Below are positions 38,182 to 46,237 of a DNA stretch of 64,000 nucleotides, one piece after another. Under the pieces are notes generated by a model that was not told where the DNA came from, made no database searches, and was given only the letters and a program-made list of their open reading frames with translations. Source of the stretch: an uncultured Clostridia bacterium (lineage in GTDB: Bacteria; Bacillota; Clostridia; Christensenellales; Aristaeellaceae); assembly GCA_934647235.1 (NCBI GenBank), contig CAKUFG010000006.1, forward strand, positions 1 to 64,000. The letters run 5' to 3'. The first letter of the stretch is position 1; every line of letters begins with the position of its first letter. The translations under genes and the position numbers were made by a program.

Positions 38182-38211
38182 GTATAAAAGCGGGCGCGGA
38201 AAGCCATACTG
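38182..38211 (+). promoter_or_regulatory. Candidate SigG-type (forespore) promoter of sigG
   Basis: GTATA at 38182-38186, 18 bp, then CATACTG at 38205-38211. The B. subtilis SigG consensus is about GHATR-N17/18-CATNNTA, so only the last base differs. It would start transcription just before the sigG ribosome binding site (GGAGGT, 38220-38225), consistent with autoregulation. Confidence 0.5.
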
Positions 38212-38235
38212 ATTTCATCGGAGGTAAAAATCGGT

Positions 38236-39018
38236 ATGGCAAGCAGCAAGGTTGAGATCTGCGGGGTGGAAACCTCCACCCTGCCCGTGCTTACCAATGA
38301 ACGCATGCGCGAGCTGTTTCCACTGGTTCACGGCGGCGACCGCGCGGCGCGGGAGGAGTTTATCCGCGGCAATCTCAGGCTGGTGCTCAGCGTGGTACAG
38401 CGCTTCAGCAATCGCGGGGAAAACGCGGACGACCTGTTTCAGGTGGGCTGCATCGGGCTGATCAAAGCGCTGGATAACTTTGACGTGACGCAGAACGTGC
38501 GCTTTTCCACCTATGCCGTGCCGATGATCATCGGCGAAATCCGCCGCTACCTGCGGGATAATAACCCCATCCGTGTCAGCCGCAGCCTGCGCGATACGGC
38601 GTATAAAGCCCTGCAGGCGCGCGACCGCCTGGTGGCCGAGCTGAACCGCGAGCCCAGCGTGGGCGAAATTGCCAAGGCGCTGGACGTGCCCGAGGAGGAC
38701 GTGGTGCTGGCGCTGGAAGCCATCCAGGACCCCGTATCGTTGTTTGAGCCGGTGTATAACGACGGCGGCGACGCCATCTATATCATCGACCAGGTGAAGG
38801 ACCCGCATCATGTGGACAGCCAGTGGCTGGAAAACCTGGCTGTCAGCGAGGCGCTGCGCCGCCTGAGCGAGCGCGAGCAAAAAATATTGCGCATGCGCTT
38901 TTTCGAGGGCCGCACCCAGATGGAGGTGGCCGGCGAAATCGGCATCTCCCAGGCGCAGGTATCGCGCCTGGAAAAGAACGCCTTGCAGCACATGCGCAAA
39001 TATGTATCGGAAAACTAA
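38236..39018 (+). CDS. sigG: RNA polymerase sporulation sigma factor SigG
   Basis: 260 residues, the same length as B. subtilis SigG. It starts KVEICGVETSTLPVL, the SigG-specific N-terminus, and has FQVGCIGLIKALDNFD, PMIIGEIRRYLRDNNPIRVSRSLRD, DPVSLFEPVYNDGGD and region 4.2 VAGEIGISQAQVSRLEK. It directs late forespore genes. GGAGGT precedes the ATG. It normally follows sigE closely; here a repeat island separates them. The convergent GDPD gene ends 5 bp after it. Confidence 0.96.
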   Translation: MASSKVEICGVETSTLPVLTNERMRELFPLVHGGDRAAREEFIRGNLRLVLSVVQRFSNRGENADDLFQVGCIGLIKALDNFDVTQNVRFSTYAVPMIIGEIRRYLRDNNPIRVSRSLRDTAYKALQARDRLVAELNREPSVGEIAKALDVPEEDVVLALEAIQDPVSLFEPVYNDGGDAIYIIDQVKDPHHVDSQWLENLAVSEALRRLSEREQKILRMRFFEGRTQMEVAGEIGISQAQVSRLEKNALQHMRKYVSEN

Positions 39019-39023
39019 CGGCG

Positions 39024-39764
39024 TTACAGCACGCCGTGCATGCAGTTGCTGGGGATATAGTCGCAGCCCAGCTCCAGCATGCGGCGCACGTTTTCCAGCG
39101 TGTCGCCCGCGCGCAGGCAAACCTTCAGGCCCATTTCGTGGGGGCGGGTGATTTTATCGGGCGTGCAGTCGCGCACATCCTTGATATTCCAGGACAGGCC
39201 CGCGTTGCCCAGCTCCGCCAGGATGGGCAGTTCCTCCTCCGTGGCGAAGATGCGGTGGATAAACACATCCTCGGATACGCGGCGGGCAATCTGCATGCGC
39301 TCCAGGCTGATGGCGCTGATGACGATTTCATCATCCGCAAAGCCGGCCTGGCGCACCAGCGCCATCACGCGCTCCACATCATCGGTTTTCAATTCGATAA
39401 AGGGCACGCTGCCGTAATGGCGGCAGATGGACAGGTATTCGCTGAACAGCGGCATGCGCTTCTGCTCGTCGCGCAGGCAGTCCAGCCGGCTGCCCTGGTT
39501 CATCCGCAGGCGGCTCAGCTCCGCCCAGTCCATTTCGCGGATGGCGCCCGTGCCGTCAAAGGTTGCGTCCACCGTGTCGTTGTGGCAGCATACCGCCACG
39601 CCGTCGCGGGTGAAGTGCACGTCGGTTTCAATGGCCCATTGGCGCAGATAGCCGGCGTATTCAAAGGAGGGCAGCGAGTTGGCCGGGGCCATGGGCTGGA
39701 AGCCGCGATGGCTCACATAGCGCGGATGGGACAGCGTCTGCGGGGTGGAAAACAGCTTGTTCAT
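39024..39764 (-). CDS. Glycerophosphodiester phosphodiesterase
   Basis: 246 residues, cytosolic (no signal peptide). The GDPD TIM-barrel motifs are present: SHRGFQPMAPANSLPSFEYA (catalytic His-Arg), the metal site AIETDVHFTRDG and CHND, then PFIELKT and the late WNIKD. It hydrolyses glycerophosphodiesters to glycerol-3-phosphate and an alcohol. It lies 74 bp downstream of the LplC-like permease on the same strand, so it may process what the importer brings in. A UgpABE-like importer follows nearby on the other strand. Confidence 0.9.
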   Translation of the reverse strand: MNKLFSTPQTLSHPRYVSHRGFQPMAPANSLPSFEYAGYLRQWAIETDVHFTRDGVAVCCHNDTVDATFDGTGAIREMDWAELSRLRMNQGSRLDCLRDEQKRMPLFSEYLSICRHYGSVPFIELKTDDVERVMALVRQAGFADDEIVISAISLERMQIARRVSEDVFIHRIFATEEELPILAELGNAGLSWNIKDVRDCTPDKITRPHEMGLKVCLRAGDTLENVRRMLELGCDYIPSNCMHGVL

Positions 39765-39810
39765 CGATAAAACCTTCTTTTTGAGCGAAAATTCAGAAAT
39801 CTGGAATAAC

Positions 39811-39836
39811 GGGCTGCATATAACAGCCTTTTTTTT
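39811..39836 (+). terminator. Weak plus-strand terminator
   Basis: GGCTG (39812-39816) pairs with CAGCC (39824-39828), followed by eight T residues on the plus strand. It would end transcripts coming from sigG after they run antisense through the GDPD gene. Confidence 0.45.
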
Positions 39837-39838
39837 AT

Positions 39839-40708
39839 TTATCCCTTTACCGAGCCTACCATTACGCCCTTGACAAAGTAGCGCTGCATGAAGGGGTAAA
39901 TCGCCAGAATGGGGATGACCGTCAGCACCACGATGCTGGCGTTTTTGATATCGGGGGATACCAGCGCGGCCAGCTCGGGCTCGCCCATGCCCTCCTCCAT
40001 GGTGGAGAGCTTGATGAACTCATACAGCAGCAGGGCGGCGGGCTTGAGGCGCTGCTTGGTGATGTACATCAGCGCGTCAAAGTAGCGGTTCCAGTAGGAT
40101 ACGGCGGTAAAGATGACGATGGTGGCGATGCCCGCCTTGGATACCGGAATGATGACCGACGAAAGAATGCGCGTAAAGGATGCGCCGTCAATGCGCGCGG
40201 CCTCCTCCAGGCTGTCGGGCACGCTTTCAAAGTTGCTCTTGAGCACGAAGGTGTTGTAGGGGCTTACGATCATGGGCAGGATCAGCGCCCAGCGGGTGTT
40301 GAGCAGGCCGTAGCCCTTGATCTGGAAGTAGTTGGGCAGGATGCCGGCGTTGAAGATCATCATGAACACATACAGATAGATGACTACCTTGCGGCCCTTG
40401 AGATAGGGGCGGGACAGCGAGTAGGCCGTCAGAATGGTGACGAACACGGACAGCACCGTGCCCAGCAGCGTAATGATGACCGAGTTGCCCATGGAATTAA
40501 GGAAGCTGGTGCGCTGCAGCACGTATTTCCAGCCCTCGGGATTGAACTCCACCGGCCAGAACCATACCTTGCCGCCCGCCACCGCGGGCACGGAGCTGAG
40601 CGAGCGCGCAAACACATTGAGCACCGGCAGCAGGCAGATCAGCCCGGCCAGGATCATGATGACATGCAGAAGGGCCACATAGATTTTTTCACCGCGTGAA
40701 AGCTTCAT
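39839..40708 (-). CDS. ABC transporter permease, LplC/YtcP type
   Basis: 289 residues with six membrane segments. It has the inner-membrane permease motif EEAARIDGASFTRILSSVIIP (EAA loop contacting the ATPase) and the family C-terminus ILAIYPFMQRYFVKGVMVGSVKG. This is the carbohydrate-type permease partner of LplB in importers of Bacillota. No ATPase gene is adjacent; such systems commonly share a MsmX-like ATPase. GGAGGG precedes the ATG. Confidence 0.88.
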   Translation of the reverse strand: MKLSRGEKIYVALLHVIMILAGLICLLPVLNVFARSLSSVPAVAGGKVWFWPVEFNPEGWKYVLQRTSFLNSMGNSVIITLLGTVLSVFVTILTAYSLSRPYLKGRKVVIYLYVFMMIFNAGILPNYFQIKGYGLLNTRWALILPMIVSPYNTFVLKSNFESVPDSLEEAARIDGASFTRILSSVIIPVSKAGIATIVIFTAVSYWNRYFDALMYITKQRLKPAALLLYEFIKLSTMEEGMGEPELAALVSPDIKNASIVVLTVIPILAIYPFMQRYFVKGVMVGSVKG

Positions 40709-40723
40709 TTTGCATCGCCCTCC

Positions 40724-41668
40724 TTACCACACCGTGCGCCCGCTGAGGCGCTTGGAGATTACGTTGGACATGGATACGAAGATCAGCCCGACCACCGATT
40801 CAAACAGACCCACGGCCGAGGCATAGCTGAAATTGGCCGAGCCGATGCCCTGGCGGTATACGAACGTGCCCAGGATGTCGGCGGATTTGTACACCGTGGG
40901 GTTGTAGAAGGCCAGCACCTGGTCAAAGCCGCCGGACATGATGCTGCCCAGGCGTACCGTCAGCATCAGCACAAGCGTGGGCAGAAGGCTGGGAATGGTG
41001 ATGCGGAAAGCCTGCTGCATCTTGCTGGCGCCGTCGATGGTGGCGGCCTCGTAGATCTGCGCGTCGATGGCCGTGATGGCGCTCAGATACACGATGGTGC
41101 CCCAGCCCGCGCCCTTCCAGGCGTTGGAGATGACCAGCAGAAAGCGGAATCAGCCGCCCTTCATGAAGAAGAGAATTTCCTCGCCGCCCAGCATTTTGAT
41201 CACGGTGTTTACCATGCCCGTGGAGCCAAACAGCACGAAAAACACGCTGTATACTACTACCCAGGTGAAGAAATGCGGAATGTAAATCAGCGTCTGAATG
41301 CCCTTTTTCAGCGGCATAAAGGTGATTTCATTGAGCATGATCGCCAGGAACATGGGCAGCGGCACGACGAAGATGACGATCATCAGGTTGATTTCCAGCG
41401 TGTTTTTGATGACGTTGAGCACGTCGGGATCGGCGAACATCTTTTCAAACTGCGCAAAGCCTACCCACGGGCTGGCTGCAATGCCCTTGAGGGGCTTAAA
41501 GTTTTTGAAGGCGATGACGATCTTGCTCATGGGAAGGAGCTTGAACATCATCGCAAACACCAGCCCGGGCAGCAGAAAAAGATAAAGCTCCCAGTGGCCG
41601 CACAGATAGGTCCAGGTGCGGCGCGCCCAGGTGCGGCTTGCGCGGGAAGGGCGGGTAGCGGTAGACAT
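40724..41668 (-). pseudogene. ABC transporter permease, LplB type, interrupted by an in-frame TGA
   Basis: The whole 314-codon frame matches an LplB-type permease: N-terminal LYLFLLPGLVFAMMFKLLPM, IYIPHFFTWVVVYSVFF, the EAA-like YEAATIDGASKMQQAFRITIP, and ANFSYASAVGLFESVVGLIF near the end. A TGA at 41150-41152 interrupts it after FFMKGG; the same frame goes on as FRFLLVISNAWKGAGWG. Relatives commonly have Trp before this Phe-Arg, so TGG to TGA is the simplest cause. Stop-codon read-through or a sequencing error are alternatives. The start ATG at 41668 has GGAGG. Confidence 0.8.
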
Positions 41669-41707
41669 GCTGCTTTCCTCCGTTCAATAAAAAGCCGGTA
41701 TAAATGG

Positions 41708-41736
41708 CCGGGCGGGGAGGATTCCTCCCCGCCCGG
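41708..41736. other. Intergenic hairpin between solute-binding protein and permease genes
   Basis: A perfect 13-bp GC-rich stem (41708-41720 with 41724-41736) and a 3-nt loop, with no T-run on the minus strand. It is likely a differential-expression element allowing more binding protein than permease. Confidence 0.6.
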
Positions 41737-41753
41737 ATGATTTTAAGATGGGA

Positions 41754-43208
41754 TTATTTGGCCACGTTTTCGGCGTACCAGGTGTTGTAGAACTCGATGA
41801 TTTCCTCGCCGCCGTTCTTGTGCCAGTATTCGCGCAGGGTGTCCAGCTCAGAGATATCCGAGGTGCCGCAGATCACGGCGATCAGGGTATCGGTGATGCG
41901 GTTTTCCAGGGCGGCCTTGTTGTCCACCACCGTTACAGCGGGGGCCAGGGCCACGGGGCTGCGCTCGCCGCCGTCCAGCAGGCTGTCGCGCATGGCGTAG
42001 AAGGTGCTCTGCAGGTCGGCGTTCTTGGCCAGGCGCACTTCCCACATCTTGGGATATTCTACCTCGCGGTAGAAGCCGGATACGAACACGTTGGAGGCAA
42101 CCTTATCGTTATTGAAGGCGGGCTGGATGGGGGAGAAGGTGCCGTCCTCGTTGACGGTGTAGTGCACGTCCTTTTCGCCCAGAACGATCTCGGTGAAGTT
42201 GTCGATCTGGATCATGCTGTTGATGGCCTGGATGGCTTCCTTGGCGTGCTTGCTGGTGACGGGGATCGCGCCGTAGGCGGTCACGCCGTATTTCACCTGC
42301 GCGTGCACCTTGCCGCCTTCATCCTGCAGCAGGGGCAGCACCACGTATTCCATATCGGGGCTCAGCTGACGCAGCGCGGCGATGCAGGTTTCGCAGCCGT
42401 TCCAGCTCTGATAGGAGATCACAGCCTGGCTGGCAGCCCACTTGGAGCGCATGTCGTTGGTGGTGATGGCGGGCATTTCGGCGTCCAGCAGCTTGCGGGC
42501 GTACAGGTCGCGGATGACCTCCACATAGGCCTTCAGGTTGGGGTTGTCAACAATGTTGATCACCTTGCCGTCCACCAGCTGATACATGCCCTGGACGTTG
42601 AAGGCGGAGGCAACGTTGGACAGAACGCCGGCGTCCAGGCGGGAGGCGGTCAGGGGCACCATGTCGGGATAGGCAGCCTTGACGTCTTCCAGCATCTTGA
42701 CGAAGCCTTCCACCGTGGTGGGATACTCGGTGTAGCCGATCTTATCCAGCAGGTCCTTGCGGGCGATCATGGAATAGCTCAAGCTGTCGGGCTGCGCCGC
42801 GGGGGAGGGGATGGCGTAGATGCGGCCGTCGGTGGTGACGGCGGGCCAGGTGGTGGGGAAGGCCGCCAGGATGTCCTGGCCATACTCGTTGAGCAGGTCG
42901 GTGATGTCCATCAGCGCGCCTTCGCTCATCATCAGGCTGTAGTTTTTGCTGTTCAGGTAGGTGTAGTCATATTCCTGGCCCGAGGTGATGATCAGCATCA
43001 GCTGTTCGGTGCCGTTGATGACTTCGTAGTCGATTTTGTAGCCGGATACGCGCTGGCAAACCTTCCAGCCCAGGTCGTTTTCCAGATCATAGAAGCCCGC
43101 GCTGATGAGGAACTTGAGGGTGACGTCCTCGGCGGAGGCGCTTACGATGCCCAGACCCAGACCAAGCGTCAGGGACAGGACAAGCAGCATGGCAAGCAGT
43201 TTTTTCAT
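41754..43208 (-). CDS. Extracellular solute-binding protein, LplA type
   Basis: 484 residues. The signal peptide MKKLLAMLLVLSLTLGLGLGIVSASA has an Ala-x-Ala site and no lipobox cysteine, unusual for a Gram-positive binding protein. The mature part has the family features of type 1 binding proteins paired with LplB/LplC (YDYTYLNSKNYSLMMSEGALMDITDLLNEYG, and IYAIPSP). The ligand is unknown, possibly an oligosaccharide or glycoside. It is the first gene of the minus-strand importer operon, with AAGGAG before the ATG, divergent from the TetR gene. Confidence 0.85.
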   Translation of the reverse strand: MKKLLAMLLVLSLTLGLGLGIVSASAEDVTLKFLISAGFYDLENDLGWKVCQRVSGYKIDYEVINGTEQLMLIITSGQEYDYTYLNSKNYSLMMSEGALMDITDLLNEYGQDILAAFPTTWPAVTTDGRIYAIPSPAAQPDSLSYSMIARKDLLDKIGYTEYPTTVEGFVKMLEDVKAAYPDMVPLTASRLDAGVLSNVASAFNVQGMYQLVDGKVINIVDNPNLKAYVEVIRDLYARKLLDAEMPAITTNDMRSKWAASQAVISYQSWNGCETCIAALRQLSPDMEYVVLPLLQDEGGKVHAQVKYGVTAYGAIPVTSKHAKEAIQAINSMIQIDNFTEIVLGEKDVHYTVNEDGTFSPIQPAFNNDKVASNVFVSGFYREVEYPKMWEVRLAKNADLQSTFYAMRDSLLDGGERSPVALAPAVTVVDNKAALENRITDTLIAVICGTSDISELDTLREYWHKNGGEEIIEFYNTWYAENVAK

Positions 43209-43330
43209 GTGACAGAGACTCCTTTCGCGTTTTAAGATGAAACGAAACCGTGACGGAAGGCGCGCATAGCGCTCTATCCGTCTATAACACTATCAGTATA
43301 ATGCTGAAAAAGGTAAAATTCCCGTCGCAT

Positions 43331-43403
43331 TGTGACATGAAAACATGCAATTTGTGACATGTGCGGCGCATAAATAAGGCGAAAAACCTGCATTTTGTGA
43401 CAT
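43331..43403. promoter_or_regulatory. Three phased direct repeats TGTGACAT
   Basis: Copies at 43331-43338, 43353-43360 and 43396-43403, with spacings 22 and 43 bp, about two and four helical turns. Flanking bases are partly conserved (GCA-T1-3 before, making GCATTTTGTGACAT). They lie between the divergent LplA-type and TetR genes and are probable regulator sites. The bound protein is not known. Confidence 0.55.
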
Positions 43404-43497
43404 TTTTGAAAAAGCAGGACTTTTGATTCGCCCATCGAATTTTAATAGGGTATGGCGTTTTTTGCCATCATTACCCTTTGGAAAGGGCGGTGCGGAC

Positions 43498-44031
43498 ATG
43501 GCCGAGGATATGCGCGAGACCATTGCCAACGCGGCGAAAACGCTGCTGTTTGATAAAAAAGTGCGGAAGCTGACGGTGAAGGATATTGTGGAGGAATGCC
43601 GCATCACCCGCCAGACCTTTTATTATCATTTTGAGGATATCCCCGATCTGATGGCCTGGTCGCTGCGGCGCAACTTTGACCGCGTGATCGCCCAGTGCCA
43701 GGCACAGAAAAACGGCGAGGAGGCGCTGCGCTATCTGCTGTCCGCTGCCGTCAACGCCCGCCCCATGCTGAAAAAGGGCATGCAGAGCAATTACGGCGAG
43801 GAGCTGGAGCGCCAGCTGGAGGGGCTGCTGATGGATTTTCTGTCCCGCGTGGCGGCCAGCCGCGGGCTGTATGCGCGCGTCAGCGCCCGCGAGGCCGAGC
43901 TGCTGCTGCGCTATCACTGCGGCGGGGTGATGTTCCTGCTGCGTGATTGGAAGGAGCAGGATACCGCCGAGCTGGACGCGATTGCCCACCGGCTGTATCA
44001 GTTGATGATCCGCGAGGAAGCCCCGGCCTGA
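43498..44031 (+). CDS. TetR-family transcriptional regulator
   Basis: 177 residues. The N-terminal TetR helix-turn-helix is MRETIANAAKTLLFDKKVRKLTVKDIVEECRITRQTFYYHFEDI, with the FYYHF signature. A helical ligand or dimer domain follows, of the C-terminal type found in dihydroxyacetone-kinase regulators (DhaS-like), a loose resemblance. The ATG at 43498 has only a modest ribosome binding site. It is divergent from the LplA-type operon and upstream of the ugp-like operon, so either may be a target. Confidence 0.85.
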   Translation: MAEDMRETIANAAKTLLFDKKVRKLTVKDIVEECRITRQTFYYHFEDIPDLMAWSLRRNFDRVIAQCQAQKNGEEALRYLLSAAVNARPMLKKGMQSNYGEELERQLEGLLMDFLSRVAASRGLYARVSAREAELLLRYHCGGVMFLLRDWKEQDTAELDAIAHRLYQLMIREEAPA

Positions 44032-44111
44032 CGGGCGGCCGTCCGCACAGAAAGCAGGCTTTCATCGAATTTTACCAATAATTGCAGCATGCAGAATAAC
44101 GCTGAAGCAGC

Positions 44112-44138
44112 GCCCGGTTCTCAAACGGAGAGCCGGGC
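44112..44138 (+). terminator. Terminator of the TetR gene
   Basis: An 11-bp stem (GCCCGGTTCTC at 44112-44122, GAGAGCCGGGC at 44128-44138, one G-T pair) with loop AAACG, followed by ATATTTTATATT. Together with the promoter at 44263 it accounts for the gap 44032-44414. Confidence 0.75.
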
Positions 44139-44262
44139 ATATTTTATATTAGATGAATCAGGGAAAATATTCGCCAGATTTGAAAATGACGTAATCGGCA
44201 TTATAAAATTGCCCAAAATGCATTGAATGGGAAAAATAATATCAAATCAGACAAATAATATA

Positions 44263-44291
44263 TTGACAATATAAATATAATATGGCATAAT
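44263..44291 (+). promoter_or_regulatory. SigA-type promoter of the ugp-like operon
   Basis: TTGACA at 44263-44268, a 17-bp spacer and CATAAT at 44286-44291, preceded by TGG (extended -10). A 5' leader of about 115 nt would follow. Confidence 0.75.
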
Positions 44292-44414
44292 GCATACACC
44301 AGCAAACGTTTCGGAATGACGAAATCGCATTACTACAGGCATATTTTATCATCGGTACGCATACCATGAAAACGGCACCCGAGGAAACAAAAAAAGGCAA
44401 GGAGACGTTGCAGC

Positions 44415-45332
44415 ATGAGCACACGAACGGCAGAAATACGCAAGATCAAACCGCATCGCGTCAAGAAAACCTTTTATGAAACCATCGAGCCATGGTTATT
44501 TTTGCTGCCGGCGCTGTGCGTGTTCGGCGTGTTCCTGTATTTTCCCTTCTTTAAGACGCTGTATCTAAGCACCTTCCTGACCAACAAGTTCGGCCAGGCA
44601 AAAATCTTCTACGGCCTGAAAAACTACGCCGATATCCTCTACGGCAAGTACAGCCGCGAGTTCTGGAACAGCATCTGGGTGACGGTGCGGTTCGTGTTCT
44701 TCGTGGCGGGCGGCGGGCTGCTGGTGGGCCTGTGCACCAGTCTGATCACGGTGAACAAATTCCCCGGCAAGGCGCTGGCCTCGGCCATCTACGCCATGCC
44801 CATCGCCATCGCCTCCTCCGCTGCGGCCATGAGCTTCAAAATGATTTTGCACAAGTCCATAGGCCTTCTCAACCATCTGCTTGGCACCAGCATCAACTGG
44901 CTCAGCGACACCACCTGGACCTTCCCCATCATCTGCATCCTGTCCATCTGGCTGGCCAGCGGCATCAATTTCATCTTTATCGGCGCGGGCCTGCGCAACA
45001 TTCCCGAGGAGCTGTACGAAAGCGCGGCCATCGACGGCGCGGGCTACTGGAAAAAGCTGCGCAACATCACCCTTCCCTGCCTGAGCCCCACGCTGTTTTT
45101 CCAGATCATCGTCAATATCATCAACGCCTTCCAGTCCTTCACGCTGGTAAAGCTGCTCACCTCGGGCGGCCCGCAGGAGAAAACCAACCTGATCGTATAC
45201 TCCATCTATCTGGATGCGTTCCGCAATTTCCGCTTCGGCACAGCCGCGGCGCGCTCCATTGTGCTGTTCGTGATCATCATGGTTATTACCCTGCTGCAAT
45301 TCAGCACTGAGAAAAGGAGCGTGCATTACTGA
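44415..45332 (+). CDS. ABC transporter permease, UgpA/MalF type
   Basis: 305 residues, six membrane segments. It contains PWLFLLPALCVFGVFLYFPFFKTLYLS, the EAA loop ELYESAAIDGAGYWKKLRNITLP, and FQSFTLVKLLTSGGP, which are typical of UgpA-like permeases. With the next two genes it forms an importer; glycerol-3-phosphate or its diesters are plausible ligands, given the GDPD gene close by, but other sugars are possible. AAGGAG is 10 bases before the ATG. Confidence 0.88.
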   Translation: MSTRTAEIRKIKPHRVKKTFYETIEPWLFLLPALCVFGVFLYFPFFKTLYLSTFLTNKFGQAKIFYGLKNYADILYGKYSREFWNSIWVTVRFVFFVAGGGLLVGLCTSLITVNKFPGKALASAIYAMPIAIASSAAAMSFKMILHKSIGLLNHLLGTSINWLSDTTWTFPIICILSIWLASGINFIFIGAGLRNIPEELYESAAIDGAGYWKKLRNITLPCLSPTLFFQIIVNIINAFQSFTLVKLLTSGGPQEKTNLIVYSIYLDAFRNFRFGTAAARSIVLFVIIMVITLLQFSTEKRSVHY

Positions 45333-46168
45333 TGACACTGAGCCTGACCCGCCGCCAGCGCAAAGCCCTGGGCAAGCTGGGCGCGATCCTGATCAATCTG
45401 CCCTTTGTGTTTTTGATTATGATTCCGCTGCTCTACACCTTTATGATGAGCGTGATGCCCGCAGACGAGCTTTACTCCCGTTTCTGGCCCTCGCACGCGG
45501 ATTTTTCCAGCTACGTATCGGTATTCACCAAGACGATGATCCCCCGCCACATCCTCAATTCCTTTATCGTGGCGGGCTCGGTTACCATTTTGCAGATGAT
45601 CACCTGCTCCATGGCCGCCTTTTCCTTCTCGTTCCTGGAGTTCAGGGGGCGCAACTTTGTGTTCATGTGCATCCTGGCCACCATGATGGTGCCCTGGGAG
45701 GCCACCATCATCGCCAACTACCTCACCGTATCCACCTGGGGCTGGCTGGATAGCTACCGCGTGCTGATCCTGCCCTACGGATGCAGCGCCATGGGCGTGT
45801 TCCTGATGCGGCAGAACTACCTGACCTTCGCCAAGGAGCTGCACGAGGCCGCCAAGCTGGATGGCTGCAGCAACTGGCGCTTCCTGGCCACCATCGTCAT
45901 TCCCCTGGCCCGACCCGCGCTGGGCGCGCTGGGCGCGTATGTGTTCCTGCTGCAGTGGAACCAGTACCTCTGGCCCCTGCTGGTTACCAACTCCGACCGC
46001 GTGCGCACGGTGCAGATTGGCGTATCGCAGATGTACGATATCGATTCGGAGTCCATCGCGCTGATGATGAGCGCCGTTATCGTGGTGCTGATACCCTCGC
46101 TTTCCATCTTTGTGTTCATGCAGAAGCAGCTCATCAACGGCCTGATGGCCGGCGCGGTCAAGGGCTGA
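45332..46168 (+). CDS. ABC transporter permease, UgpE/MalG type
   Basis: 278 residues with six membrane segments, starting 1 base before the end of the previous gene (TGATG overlap, coupled translation). The EAA loop is ELHEAAKLDGCSNWRFLATIVIP, and QWNQYLWPLLVTNSDRVRTVQIG is characteristic of UgpE. It ends with LMAGAVKG. It is the second half of the permease channel. Confidence 0.9.
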   Translation: MTLSLTRRQRKALGKLGAILINLPFVFLIMIPLLYTFMMSVMPADELYSRFWPSHADFSSYVSVFTKTMIPRHILNSFIVAGSVTILQMITCSMAAFSFSFLEFRGRNFVFMCILATMMVPWEATIIANYLTVSTWGWLDSYRVLILPYGCSAMGVFLMRQNYLTFAKELHEAAKLDGCSNWRFLATIVIPLARPALGALGAYVFLLQWNQYLWPLLVTNSDRVRTVQIGVSQMYDIDSESIALMMSAVIVVLIPSLSIFVFMQKQLINGLMAGAVKG

Positions 46169-46237
46169 TTTTACCATCGATCCGAGCGTCCGGAACAGGG
46201 CGTTCAATATAAATATATCAAGGGAGGATTCCATCCA

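Noticed and set aside
41150..41152. TGA as a recoded Trp codon across the genome
   Set aside because: TGA ends many genes in this window, including rnc, ftsY, sigE, ugpE and the S66 gene, while Trp is encoded by TGG, so a genome-wide code change is excluded.
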